Source of the DNA: Xestospongia muta
Taxonomy: Eukaryota; Porifera; Demospongiae; Haplosclerida; Petrosiidae
Direction: 5' to 3'
DNA length: 64,000 nt
Assembly: GCA_963693285.1 (NCBI GenBank)
Contig: OY848917.1
Location: forward strand, 31,941,245-32,005,244
Shown: piece by piece, positions 37,251 through 49,505 of the stretch
Layout: every line of letters begins with the position of its first letter
Position numbering within the stretch: the stretch's first letter is position 1
Translations under genes and position numbers: made by a program
Notes under the pieces: model-generated
Told to the model about the DNA's origin: nothing
Seen by the model: only the letters and a program-made list of their open reading frames with translations
Databases searched by the model: none

Positions 37251-38310
37251 GTAAGTTAGATAGAAAGATCTGACACCAACAATACATGCACGCCATATGC
37301 ACTGAGCCTCCATAATCTCAATATTTTCCAGTTACCAGTTCTGATGACAGAATCTAAATCCATGCTGTGAGTTGTAGTTAAAATCAGTCATCCCAATAAT
37401 ATCAGCCTCTCTGTTCTCCCATAGTTTTTTCATTGCCAGATATAGACCAAAATGTCCAGGCATTATTGTGTTTGACAAACATCAAATCTATTTCATCTAC
37501 TGATATACTCTGTCATTCTTGATGTATTGATAAACACTGTAGGACTTGTCAATATTGAATATTGAGTGAATAATTTTTTGTCTGATGACTTGAATCATAC
37601 TTCCATATTTATATTAATTTACAAAATGCTCTCACAGATTGTTAACTAGTACTCTTGATTTTGGACCATATGCTTTCCCATTTTTATACATAATGGTGAC
37701 ATTGTCATTACTATGCTTAAATGAAATACTGGTGTGAAATTAAGCTCAAAATGTAGTGAAATCAAGTTGACTATACATTGTTAACTTTAAATAGTCTCTT
37801 TATATCTGTCCTTTGAAAACAAGAACTCCAACTCCAATTGTACTTGCTTGAACACATATTGAACTGTTCCATGTTCACAGCTAACTTTATGTTCTTCTAA
37901 ATTCATCATAGAAATGTCTTCAAAGACTTATGCTGTCTGAATTCTAATAATGAGTACACAAGTAACATTAAAAACCTAGACAATGTTATATCTACTCATA
38001 TAAAGTATGAGTCAAATCACTCTCAACAATTGGCAAAACATTACAAACATAAATTTGATAATTCACAATAGCCTGTCACCATAACAATTTAAATATATTA
38101 TTATAACCTCATTAAGATCAAGCAAAAGAACTTTGTACTGTACTATTGTATGGATATATCTATTATATACATAAGTACACTAGTAATATTATAAATATAC
38201 TCAACATTATATCTAGTCAAACAACGTATCGGTCACATCAATGGCTCTTATGTTAAAAAATACTCCCAATAACTCTTATAATAATGCCATCAATACAAAT
38301 AAAACTGTTA
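37251..38310. other. Unassigned stretch between Helitron remnant and satellite
   Basis: Could include further Helitron sequence on the minus strand, but no motif is clear. Nothing else is supported. Confidence 0.45.
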
Positions 38311-40510
38311 AGTGCATAAATAATGTAGTCATTACAAATTTACATTACAATATATCACATTTACATCCTATAGTATTGTTAAGGGTACATTCAGATGACA
38401 AGTATTGACAACATCATCAGTGTTGAAATAAAAACAATAGAGTGAACAAAATGACAAAATTACATTCAATACACATAGAATTTACATTACATTATATCAC
38501 ATTTACATGCTATTATATTGTAAAGGACACATTCAGATGACAAGTAATGACAACACCAAAAATGTGGAAACAAAAAACAATAGAGAGTGCACAAAAGGAC
38601 AAAATTATATTCAATACAAACAGAATTTACATTACAATATATCACACTTACCTGCTATTACGTTATAAAGGACACATTTAGATGACAAGTAATGACAGCA
38701 CCAAAAATGTGGAAACAAAAACAATAGAGAGTGCACAAAATGACAAAATTACATTAGATACACTTAAAGTTTACAATACATTATATATCACTTACTTCCT
38801 ATTATATTGTAAATGACACATTCAGATCACGAGTAATGACAACACCATAATTGTGGTAACAAAAAAAAGTAAAGTCAACAAAATGACAAAATTACATTCA
38901 ATACACATAGAATTTTCATTACAAAATATCACACTTACTGACTATTATACTGTAAAGGACACATTCAGATCATGAGTAATGACAGGACAATAAATGTGAA
39001 AACAAAAACAATAGAGCGAATAAAATGACAAAATTGCATTCAACACACATAGAATTTACATTATATCACACTAACATGCAATTATATTGTAAAGGATATA
39101 TTCAGATCATGAGTAATAACAGCACAATGAATGTGGAAATAGAAAACAATAGAGCGAATAAAATGACAAAATTGCATTCAACACACATAGAATTTACATT
39201 ACATCATATTACACTTACATGCTATTATATTGTAAAGGACACATTCAGATGACAAGTAATGACAGGACCACAAATGTGAAAACAAAAACAATAGAGTGAA
39301 CAAAATCACAAAATTGCATTCAACACACATAGAATTTACATTACATTATATCACACTTACATGCTATTATATTGTAAATAACACATTCACATGACAAGTA
39401 ATGACAGCACCATAAAAGTGGTAACAAAAAACAATAATAAGTGCACAAAATGACAAAATTAGATTCAATATTTTTAAAATTTACAATACATTATATATCA
39501 CTTACTTCCTATTATACTGTAAAGGACACATTCAGATCACAAGTAATGACAACACAACAAATGTGGAAACAAAAGCAATAGAGTGAACAAAATGGCAAAA
39601 TTATATTCAATACATTTAAAATTTACATTACATATCACTTACTTCCTATTATATTGTAATGGACACATTCAGATCACAAGTAATGACAACACAACAAATG
39701 TGGAAACAAATGCAATAGAGTGAACATAATGACAAAATTACATTCAACACACTTAAACTTTACAATACATTATATATCACTTACTTCCTATTATAGTGTA
39801 AAGGACACATACAGATCATGAGTAATGACAGCACAATGAATGTGGAAATAGAAAACAATAGAGCGAATAAAATGACAAAATTGCATTCAACACACATAGA
39901 ATTTACATTACATCATATTACACTAACATGCTATTATATTGTAAAGGACACATTCAGATGACAAGTAATGACAGGACCACAAATGTGAAAACAAAAACAA
40001 TAGAGTGAACAAAATCACAAAATTGCATTCAACACACTTAAAATTTACATTACAATACATCACACTTACAATCTATTATATTATAAAGGACACATTTAGA
40101 TGATGATGACAAGTAATGACAGCACTATAAAAGTGGTAACAAATCATAATAGAGAGTGCGAAAAAGGACAAAATTGCATTCAATACACTTAAAATTTACA
40201 ATACATTATATAACACTTACTTTCTATCGTATTGTAAATGACACATTAAGATCACAAATAATGACAACACAATAAATCTGGTAACAAAAAAAACAGTAGA
40301 GTGAACAAAATCACAATATTACATTCAATACACATAGAAATTGCATTACAATATATCACACTTACATGCTATTATATTGTGATGACACATTCAGGTGACA
40401 AGTAATGACAACGCCATAAATGTGGTAACAAAAGAAATAGAGTGAAAAAATGACAAAAGTACATTTAACACACATAAAATTTACATTACAATATATCACA
40501 CTTACATTGT
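38310..40510. repeat. 142-bp satellite array, about 15 monomers
   Basis: The anchor ggacacattcagat recurs at about 38,388, 38,526, 38,668, 38,812, 38,957, 39,095, 39,238, 39,380, 39,522, 39,660, 39,804, 39,946, 40,088, 40,238 and 40,384. The spacing is 138-150. Monomers include acaaaatgacaaaatt and gaatttacattac. Some monomers are much more alike at a distance of five units (39,121 versus 39,830). No splice-compatible open frame persists through the monomers. Confidence 0.93.
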
Positions 40511-42010
40511 CTTATGTGTGATGAGCCTGAGGTCATGAAACTATACTAGTAGAATTTGTCAGTATTTATATGGATAGCTACGTGTATGTTATTTATCTAT
40601 AGCTTGCTTTATTTGTATTGAGTATAGACTAATCATTGTATTTAACAGTCCATACTGACATAGTAGTACAGAATGTGAAGTTTGAATCTATATATAGGGC
40701 AATACATAAAATAGTTTCGTTCATATCTTCATATGACATGGACTAAGATATGACAAGTTGTTGAAAGTACTTGTGGTTGTTTATCTCCTTTCTCATAGTG
40801 GCTTTAGATACAAAATCTATTGATAACAGCATAAGTATATTTCACACCTTTCTTGTATGGTACCTGGTATGTACTAAGGTCTTCTTTTCTTACTTTGCAT
40901 TTATCCCACCAATAGATGACACGTGTCATTTTTTTGAGCATTGGCAATGTTGTATTGTGTACTACACACAACACAATACTTGTTTGTGACACTTGTTCAA
41001 ATGTCATATTGTGAACTACTAGTCTTTAGTGAATTAGAGGAACACATTATAATATGCCATATAGTTGGTTAAAGTTAAGGGACTCAAAATGTCTTATGTT
41101 TTCGTGAACATGTTTGGGTATGGTCTTCCTAGACATTTAGATGTATAGGAGAAATACATGTCAGTATGTGTGGTTATGTGAGACTATAAACTGTGTCCAG
41201 TCATATCTCTCTAAAATACTTCTGTTTCTTACCAGTTTCACTTATTCAGACTTTCTTATAAACATGTAATCGACATATCATGTATTATAAACACTCATAT
41301 CATATCATGTATATTATTATATATTCATAGTCACTGTGGGTGTTCATATAATTATAGTGACTGTAGGTGTCCATATTTCAATATCTAGTTTGTTTATCAT
41401 ATTATATATATTATTATATATTCATAGTCACTGTGGGTGTTCATATATGTTTATTACTAGTCACAAGATCTATGAATATTATGTTGAATGTTAATTACTT
41501 GTTTACAGTATTTTATTTTATTTTATACTTAGAAACACATCCTAAGATACAAATGGAGACAGATTGGTAAAGGCTTAGCGATATCTCATAGTACAATATA
41601 ATCAATAAACAGAAATCCTCAATACGATGACACTCCCAAGTTAACAAGATACTTCAGACCTGGATTTATATCAAGAACATTTACAGTGTGGTCTCTATGT
41701 TGTTTTGTTATTACATCTCCTTACTTTTCTATATAATTTTGTTAATACTTTTTGTCATTTTGTTATAGTAAATGTGATGTTTCAAAATATAAACATACTA
41801 GGGGGACTATCTACATGTACAAGATCATTTGTTCATTTGGTTTACATTATACACAACAATAATGTCTACTTCACTTTGTCTATAAACTATCAATGATCAT
41901 AGTAGACATATAAATTAATATGACAACTGACATTAACTATCATATATGTATCATAATTTAATACAGACTACCACGAGTTATAATACAAAAACAAATTTAA
42001 AATAATTTTT
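40511..42010. other. Non-coding stretch downstream of the mini-exon gene
   Basis: Contains a short direct repeat (tattcatagtcactgtgggt at about 41,323 and 41,419). Small ORFs here have no family resemblance. Confidence 0.55.
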
Positions 42011-43096
42011 TCAGTATTGGTAACATTTTGGAGAATATACAGTGGTTGCTTTTTGAAATTGAGAACATGTCTGAGACTGAGAATGTGTCTGAGACTGAGT
42101 ACTAGAGGCTAGATAATTATACCAATAATTAATATAAAAGATATCTGACAGCTGACCTATTGAGACTTGACTGTAGTTCCATTTTGAGACTAAGAACGTG
42201 CTCAAGACTGAGTACTAAAGGCTAGTTATTATACCAATGAATAATATAAAAAGATAACAGACAAAACTGACCTATTGGAGACTTGACAGTAATTGCCCTT
42301 TGAGACTGAGAATGTGTACAAGACTGAGCACTAGAGGCAAGATAATTATACCAATAATTAATATAAAAGATAACAGACAAACTGACCTTTTAGAGACTTG
42401 ACAGGTGTTGCCTTTTGAAATTGAGAACATGTCTGAGAGTGTGTACTAGAGGCTAAATTATTATACCAATAAATAATATAAAAAGATAACAGAAAAACTG
42501 ACCTATTGGAGACTTGACAGTAATTGCCCTTTGAGACTAAGAATGTGTACAAGACTGAGCACTAGAGGCTAGATAATTATACCAATAATTAATATAAAAG
42601 ATAACAGACAAACTGACCTATTAGAGACTTGACAGGTGTTGCCTTTTGAAATTGAGAACATGTCTGAGAGTGTGTACTAGAGGCTAAATTATTATACCAA
42701 TGAATAATATAAAAAGATAACAAACAAACTGACCTATCGCAGGCTTGACAGTGGTTGCTTTTTGAGATTGAGAATGTGTCCGAGACTGAGTACTAGAGGC
42801 TAGATTATTATACTAATGAATAATATAAAAGATAACAGACAAATAGACCTATTGGAGACTTGGAGATATCTGCAGCACCTGATGTCTAAGACTAAGTATT
42901 AGAGGCTAGATTATTATACCAATGAATAATATAATATAACAGATACACTGACCTATTGGAGACTTGACAGTGGTTGCCTTTGAGATTGAGAATGTGTCTG
43001 AAACTAAGTATTAGAGGCTAGATTATTATACCAATGAGTAATATAAAAGATAACAGACAAACTGACCTATTGGAGACTTAGAGATACCTGCAGCAC
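42011..43096 (-). repeat. Tandem array of mini-exons (117-bp period)
   Basis: Ten units in 1.1 kb. A typical unit is a 66-bp exon in phase 1-1 between an AG and GTCAG donor, plus an intron of about 50 bp. Exon states: 43,067-43,096 (30 bp, GAAGISKSPIG), 42,953-43,017 (one base short), 42,849-42,878 (30 bp), 42,734-42,799 (open), 42,618-42,683 (open), 42,503-42,568 (TAG in place of CAG), 42,387-42,452 (open), 42,272-42,337 (acceptor AG lost), 42,157-42,221 (degenerate) and 42,011-42,108 (terminal). Units pair as dimers of about 231 bp and 218 bp, so the last expansions copied two exons at a time. Confidence 0.68.
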
Positions 43097-46000
43097 CTGA
43101 TGTGGTATATATACTAATTCAATGAATTAACACTATAGCTTTATTTAAACTGTTCTTAAGTTCTTCTAGTATTGTAAAGAATGAGCAATCTAATTGCAAT
43201 ATAATATAGCAATACCTTCATTTATACTAGTAAAAAAGATGCTAGGCTTAAGAGGAATTATACTTACCTCCATGAAGACTTCAATGGTCCAAATGGACCT
43301 TTATGACTTTATCTAGAGGTTGGGTTTCACGTGATAAATGTGGGATAGACAAAAATGATCACTTTCTCTTCTGCTGCCTATTGATTACCGAAGGATTATA
43401 GTGTGAAGAATGACCATCAAATAGAAGTAGAATTGGTCATGTAGCTGGAGCATGGGACAAAAATAATGGACAAACCATAAACCAAACAGTTCACTACTGA
43501 TCCATCCCGAGTCTGAGAGACCATACATTCTCTGTCAACCATTGCTTGCTTCGAACACTTTTGGTCAAATATTATAAAGGGTGGCATGCAATATCCAGTG
43601 GTGTTACATAATGCAAGGCTGTAATCTGTGTTTTATTTCTGGTTGTTAATACTCTTCTGCTTCTTGTCTCAAAGACAATCCACACTCAAACACTTACGCA
43701 CCAATTCTGAGTTTGTGGAAGTCCAAGTTTTATATTTTAGAGGTCAAGCAGAACAAGATTGTGGATTGTCATACATAAACCTGATGAATAGAGTACAAGC
43801 CCACTAAGAGGAAGTTATTTACTTGCCATTTGAAGGAAAACAAAGACTACAGATAAGTATGTCAATGATAGATAAATAACATACACAACCTACTTATCAG
43901 AGATTTGGTAGTAGCTGTCTTGAGAGATTGAGAATGTGTTTAAATGAGAGTACTTAAGTTAAAGTGACACACTAGTTGCATAACAATATCATTGGATAAT
44001 ACAAATGGAAACTGACCTATTGGAAACTTGACAGTGTTTGCTGCCTTTTGAGATAGATAATGTATTGAGTTACTATAGAGATAACACCAGTTGATGCAGG
44101 ATAAGTGACATTATAGAATTTACCTCTATATGTACTTGGTTGCCCAGACCAAACACCTGAAGACTGATCTAAACATAAATGATTATAATGATCTAAGTGT
44201 AGTAGCACAAGACTAATATTTCATGTACAGTTGAATAAAAATTATTTAACAAAATGAAGTTACTACACTAGTGCATTAAGGACTGGGTCCACCAAGTTTG
44301 TCCTTATATTAGTAGCATACACTTGTAGATCTCATTGGGTTTGCCAAGGGTTTACAAATAGAATGAAACCACATGTGACAACGTGACAATGACATAATAC
44401 ATGCTAGTCCCTATACTTGTACAACTCAGCCTTAGATTTAGATGTAGAACTTTTATAAACTAAACCCATACCTAGCAGCATTATATCTCATCCCTAATAG
44501 CAATCACACATACATATGTATTTCTTACTCTAACACAAGGTAATACAAAACCATAGCAGTACACATTGCAAGTATCAAACCCTCCAACTAATGATCAAAA
44601 TAAATATCAATGTATTACTATTGTTCACTGCAAAATATTTAGTGAATTTTGCAAACTTATAAATTGTACTGTATTATAATGAGAGTGATAGGAAATTTGT
44701 GAAAATTTCCGTTTACAAATGCTCCTAAAGATGCTGTTCATGAAAACAATCTTCCATTATCCTGCTATATTCTTGTCAGTGCTGGTCAACACCATACTAA
44801 AAGTGTTGTTGTACTAAAATGTTACTAATAAGTTAAAGAGGGAAAGTCCAGGCTATTAATATAAAAGCTGTAACTTGCTGTGCACTTTTTGGTTTCTGAT
44901 GAGAACCACTACAAAAAGTGAAACATTATCTCAGGAGTAGCAAAACTTTGATGCAACAAAAAAGTAAAAAATCCAGTGAGGTTCACATTATTTTAAGGAC
45001 TTATATATAACTCAATGGTAGACTCAGGAGACTGTATATATAGTTTTTAGGAAAATCGCCAAGGTGTCTCATGTCATGTTTTATGGTGTGGAGACTATGA
45101 GCATCCAAATAGGGAAAAAATGTTAATTTTAATTGTCACTCAAGCTCAGGCACTAATTGGATAAGTCAAGGTGACAATCACACATCAGTACAATTATACT
45201 TGAATCCATTCCTCAAGTCACTACAGTACAGTAGTACTGGCATTATAGGTCATGTGACATACCACAAATAAATCTGTTGAGTATCTAATCTTATTGTACC
45301 TTTCAGAATGGCTGCAATAATGACATTTACTAGTTTTTACTTTTGACATGTGCAAATGTGGTTGGATAATCATGAGTAGAATAATTTAAAGTGTTTCTAT
45401 TTGTCTTGTTGGTAGTATTCCTAATTACTTTTTTGGCTACTATCACTAAAGATTAAAAATAACATTTATTGTTATATATTTCAACCACACACTATTAGTA
45501 CTGTTTGATGTTGTAACCTTTTTATCACAATAATTCATGGATTGTGTACCAGTACCAAACCATATAATAATATTCATTCATTACACCTTCTGTTATTACA
45601 TACATGAGGTAGCCACATGTACTAACATGAAGTTATAATAATAATAATTTCCCAGACTACATAATCAAAAGTTTGCCATGTTATTGTCCTCTTTAAATGA
45701 TTGATTCTTTTTACAGGCCACTAAGCCAGCCTATAAATGGACCACCTAATCAATTATAATGTTTAATGTTAATAGTTACTAGTTCTTTTTGTGATCATAC
45801 ATTATATAGCATTAATATAAGTACTTGCTTAACTATAGATAGAGTGCTATTCCAGGTCACTGTTTTAAGCTGTATAGACCCTTTGATAACTTAACAATCA
45901 AGAGTACACAAACTTATATTAGTCCTTACCTTCATTTTTGCTAGTAAGTATAATGGCTTCTGCATATTGTACTTTGCCAGAGCTGCCATCTGACAATGGG

Positions 46001-46363
46001 GCCATAATGTGCTCTATGGTTCCATACCAGCTTGGAGCACCTGACATTCTCCTTCTCAGGCTTGGTATAGGCTTCCTGTATTGAAACATCCAAAGGTGTT
46101 TTTGATTCTAACACAAGTAGAACAGGCAGTGGAAGCTCGTGAACTTCATTATCACCTACTAATAAAAAACACATGCACTACTTGTTCTTCGATTAAAAGG
46201 ATGCGAATAGAAATAGAACACTACCAAACGACTAGTCAACTACAACTCGATCTTATGTATACGTCAAAATGAGATTGTTTAACATACGTACAAGCCTTTT
46301 CGCAACAGAGTTGGCCTTCGCTGCTTTTTGAAGAGGAAGTTTTCTACCAGTACACTCAGCCAT
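42011..46363 (-). CDS. Spliced gene with S/T/Q-rich mini-exon array, unknown family
   Basis: Proposed minus-strand exons: 46,363-46,292 (MAECTGRKLPLQKAAKANSV...), 46,107-45,930, 44,168-44,124, possibly 44,040-44,017, 43,096-43,067, 42,878-42,849, 42,799-42,734, 42,683-42,618, 42,452-42,387 and terminal 42,108-42,011 (stop TGA). Phases agree at each join: 0 after exon 1, then 1 throughout. Exon 2 encodes MSGAPSWYGTIEHIMAPLS then SGKVQYAEAIILTSKNE; exon 3 encodes DQSSGVWSGQPSTYR. The 3' exons encode units such as ASSTQSQTHSQSQ then KATTVKSP. There is no signal peptide or membrane helix. The product would be a small soluble protein with a disordered, phosphorylatable tail. No family is recognised, and exon 1 and the mini-exon usage need transcript support. 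Confidence 0.5.
44169..45929 (-). other. Intron of the mini-exon gene
   Basis: About 1.76 kb between exons 2 and 3 of the model, with no nested feature I can support. The neighbouring intron, 43,097-44,016, holds one diverged mini-exon-like unit at about 43,880-43,960. Confidence 0.45.
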
Positions 46364-46451
46364 GTAAAGCGTGCAAGTTTAGTCTCGCCTATAATTAAAC
46401 TACATCTTCCTCTAAGAGTTCATTAGTATAATTACAAAACTCAGACTTATT
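46364..46451. promoter_or_regulatory. Candidate bidirectional promoter
   Basis: Only 88 bp separate the minus-strand ATG at 46,363 from the plus-strand ATG at 46,452. The interval and its flanks are less AT-rich than surrounding DNA. No TATA box in a clear position is seen; assignment rests on the head-to-head arrangement. Confidence 0.35.
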
Positions 46452-46784
46452 ATGGAGGGTAGCTCATCTCCTAGCTTTATTTCAACTTCAAGCGACTCTG
46501 AAGCAGATCCTTATAAAGAGGAAAATATTGATTTGGATGACGAGGTTTGCTTCGAGATAGAGTTAATTTGCAGCAACGTGACTAACAGTGATTCCATTCC
46601 ATCAGACATCAATCTATTAGATTTTGAGGAGGAAGATCATTCTGATAATAGAAATCTAGATAAAAAAGATCCTGAAACCAGTTTGTCAGAGTGTCTGATT
46701 GAAGATTCTTTTGAGGACAAGCTCCTTTTCACTGGTTCATTGATAACTGTCCTTCAGTTGTCATTATTTTACAGTTTGTTCTGA
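46452..46784 (+). CDS. Acidic, serine-rich 110-residue ORF
   Basis: Starts MEGSSSPSFISTSSDSEADP and stays strongly acidic to about residue 85 (EEEDHSD, LDKKDPETS). It then ends with a hydrophobic stretch (FTGSLITVLQLSLFYSLF) before TGA. The last part faintly resembles the LYxGxxITVLxA segment after acidic leaders of some transposase-like proteins, so this could be the start of a dead element. It could equally be a real short gene paired head-to-head with the minus-strand gene. No downstream exon was found. Confidence 0.4.
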   Translation: MEGSSSPSFISTSSDSEADPYKEENIDLDDEVCFEIELICSNVTNSDSIPSDINLLDFEEEDHSDNRNLDKKDPETSLSECLIEDSFEDKLLFTGSLITVLQLSLFYSLF

Positions 46785-46789
46785 GGTAC

Positions 46790-47780
46790 ACACATGCACA
46801 CAAACATAATACATAATAAACACACATATACATATGTATAATCAATACCTTGTATTGAGTGTGTGTATGTGTGTGTACTAACTATTTTTAAAACTTGTAA
46901 TCAACCTGCTGGAAGGAGACTTGTTAAGATAAGTGTCAAGTTTATGCAATTGCATACCACAAAAATTAATTATGTTCCTTAGGCTTAAGTTAGGACACAG
47001 TGTAATTTATTCACATGAATACAAAAGACTTACCAAAAGGAATGATTACACAATCATGTATGGGTCTGTGAAATTTTCTCAAGTGAATGCTTTTTAGAAG
47101 CTCAATATGACAAAAAAATTGTAAGTTTTGTACTAATCTAGACAGTTTGGACTACACCAGTTACTGCTATGTCATCATTAATTTTGAACACCTGCTTGAA
47201 GTAAAGAAGTTAGATGATGCTAAATTCATCCAAGTTGAAAATATACAACACAAGTGTATTTTTTAGAAGTTGATGTCGAATCATATGTTGTACAGCCTAT
47301 GTATGATATTTGTATGAATTTGTCAAGTTAATTGTGGATAAATATTATAATTTTCTTGTGAGTTATTTTGCTATTCCATACATTTCTGTTATTTCACAAA
47401 TATATAACACTGTGTATGATGATGAAACTGATAAGGCAAACAGATACAAAAAGTCACTGTTACCATATACACTAGCCACAAGTACTGATAGTATCTATTA
47501 TGTTACTAATTGATGCTATAACTCACATTACATCATGCAAACATTAATACTGGCAACATGTTAGCACAATATTTTCACATGGTGGCTCATGCTACAATAC
47601 ACTACACAATGTGTGATTCACATGCAAATTGTGTCATTATTGTAACACAAAAGTAACACAGAAATAATGCAGAATAATGAAGAGGTTTTTACCCAGGAGG
47701 TACTATTGGAGCTGTACAGTCTGAGAATTAAATTGATGTTATGATTCCTTAACCCTGAAGTCAGTGGAGCTGTTTGTCCA
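46790..47780. other. Unassigned stretch
   Basis: A CA/TG-rich patch at 46,785-46,880. A 67-codon frame lacking an ATG start at 47,310-47,513 (VQPMYDICMN just upstream in another frame) might be element-derived. Nothing firm. Confidence 0.35.
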
Positions 47781-47784
47781 CTTT

Positions 47785-48560
47785 GTCTTTAGAAAATAGG
47801 AAGGATAGACAGTGTCTACTTCCACATTATGTTGTTAAGATAAACTCTGACCACTATAGGCTGGGCCTTTCCATGTATGGTATAAGGTGGTATATGTCTG
47901 CATTCCAGACTTCCAGTGCTGTCAGAAGTGGTTTCAGGAGGAGGGGTAATCTTTGCCACTGTCAGTATTTTCCTTTGCAACGAGCATGAGAGTCCATTGG
48001 CGTAGTCTTGCACACACAATACACTTTTGCGATGTGGCCAGTCGTGCTACACAAAGGACAGTCCACCAGATGGAAACGGCAAATGTTAGACGAGTGATTT
48101 ACTCTACACCTGTAGTATGATGTAAGCTTCGACTTTTGAGAATACAACGTAGCCGTTGTATTGTATGATCGGCAGGCGGGTTAGTCAGGAGACCTTGCAC
48201 AACTTTGACAACAGTGTCCATGTCCTAAGCTAGCTATTTCGAAAGCTCTTTTACATGTGAGTTCAGTTTCTTGCTAGACGTGTCTCTGAATATGAATTCG
48301 GTCATCACTAACTCCGCAGACATTAAGCCTCTCTCGAATCATGTTATTTACAAAGCTTTGAGTGCTGCTATGTAGCCACTGACTCTTCCTGACAACATTC
48401 TTAGATATGAAATTTGTATCTCTATTAGAATCGATCTTTTCTTTTCACTGTTTATGTCTAAACGCTCTGTCTACGAGACCGTGTCTCCAATGTAGAGTTG
48501 AATGATGAACGTATCCCACGAGTACTAGTTGCCATCTCTGATGGATCAGTTTCATCTCGT
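47785..48560 (-). mobile_element. Ty3/gypsy-type gag and protease remnant
   Basis: The minus strand reads gag-like RERLNVCGVSDDRIQRHV, stop, QETELTCKRAFEIA (about 48,340-48,240). Two zinc-knuckle-like motifs follow at about 48,120-48,020: C-x-V-N-H-x4-C with the first Cys replaced by Tyr, and CPLCSTTGHIAKVYC with one extra residue. After a frame change comes NVEVDTVY at about 47,825, in the place of the protease D-T-G triad. Stops and shifts show decay. No LTR was identified. Confidence 0.68.
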
Positions 48561-48699
48561 CGCCAAGTATTCAATAAATTAACTGAGCTAACATATTTGT
48601 ATACTAAGTCAACAACATTTAACACAACTTACTAAACTTACACGTAAGACTAAAACTGTATAAACAGACTCAAACAAATATTAAATACAAAAAATACTC

Positions 48700-49505
48700 T
48701 ATGGGTTCACACCACAATATAGATATTAATAAGTCCAAAGTTCACTACATCTTAACCTGTCCATTTGGTGTCTTTCCCTGATGATTTGAAGCTCTCTCGA
48801 GTAATAACTCCTATTCCTAAAATCCTTCACCATCTTCCTCAACTGACTACCGTCCAATTTTACTTTTCTGTGTTCTAAATAGCTTGATCTATCATGAACG
48901 TCATATCTTAAATGGTTATGCAATTTTTGCTCGGCATATAAGACTCTTTCTGATCGCCAACATGGATCGAGGCCAGATTACTCTACATAAACTGTTCTAA
49001 TATCAATGACCAACTCACTGCTATCTCCTCTTGATTAAGAATCTGCATTGTTTTCTTTGATCTCACAAAAGTCATCCTTCAACAACCACGTCTGAATTCA
49101 TTCTCCTCTTACAATTTTCCTTATATCATAGCTATACTAAATAGCTACTGAAGTTGCTGATACACAAAATGCTCTATGGGTTCACACCACAATATAGATA
49201 TTAATAAGTCCAAAGTTCATTACGTCTTAACCTGTCCATTTCATCTGCTGCCATTCCCTGATCACTGAAAACTCTCTCTAGTAATAACTCCTATTCCTAA
49301 AATCCTTCACCATTTTTCTCAACTGACTACCATCAAATTTTACTTCTCTCTCTTGTGTATAAATTTCTTGATCTATCATGAACATCACATCTTAAACTGG
49401 TTATGCAATTTTTGCTCGGCACATAATACTCTTTCTGATTGCCAACATGGATTGAGGCCAAGTTACTCTGTGTAAACAGCTCTAATATCAATGACCAACT
49501 CATGG
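48700..49505. repeat. Two tandem copies of a 320-bp block, about 470 bp apart
   Basis: 48,703-49,023 and 49,172-49,503 are about 85-90% alike. The first holds a minus-strand frame (48,726-48,923; LHNHLRYDVHDRSSYLEH, then LDGSQLRKMVKDFRNRSYYS) that is broken in the second. The family is unknown. The frame's basic, polar make-up and its position beside gag sequence suggest element-derived coding DNA. Confidence 0.65.

Noticed and set aside
38310..40510. Possibility that the 142-bp array is also a mini-exon array
   Set aside because: No repeated unit keeps an open frame bounded by consistent AG and GT on either strand.
38310..40510. CRISPR-like array
   Set aside because: Units are contiguous diverged monomers of 142 bp with no unique spacers, and the genome is eukaryotic.
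44017..44208. 63-codon minus-strand ORF as a gene
   Set aside because: It runs through a proposed donor at 44,123; exon 44,124-44,168 in another phase fits the neighbouring exons better.
45941..46174. 77-codon minus-strand ORF as the product of this locus
   Set aside because: A neighbouring frame (MSGAPSWYGTIEHIMAP...) has an acceptor, a GTAAGG donor and phases that agree with the flanking exons, so it is preferred.
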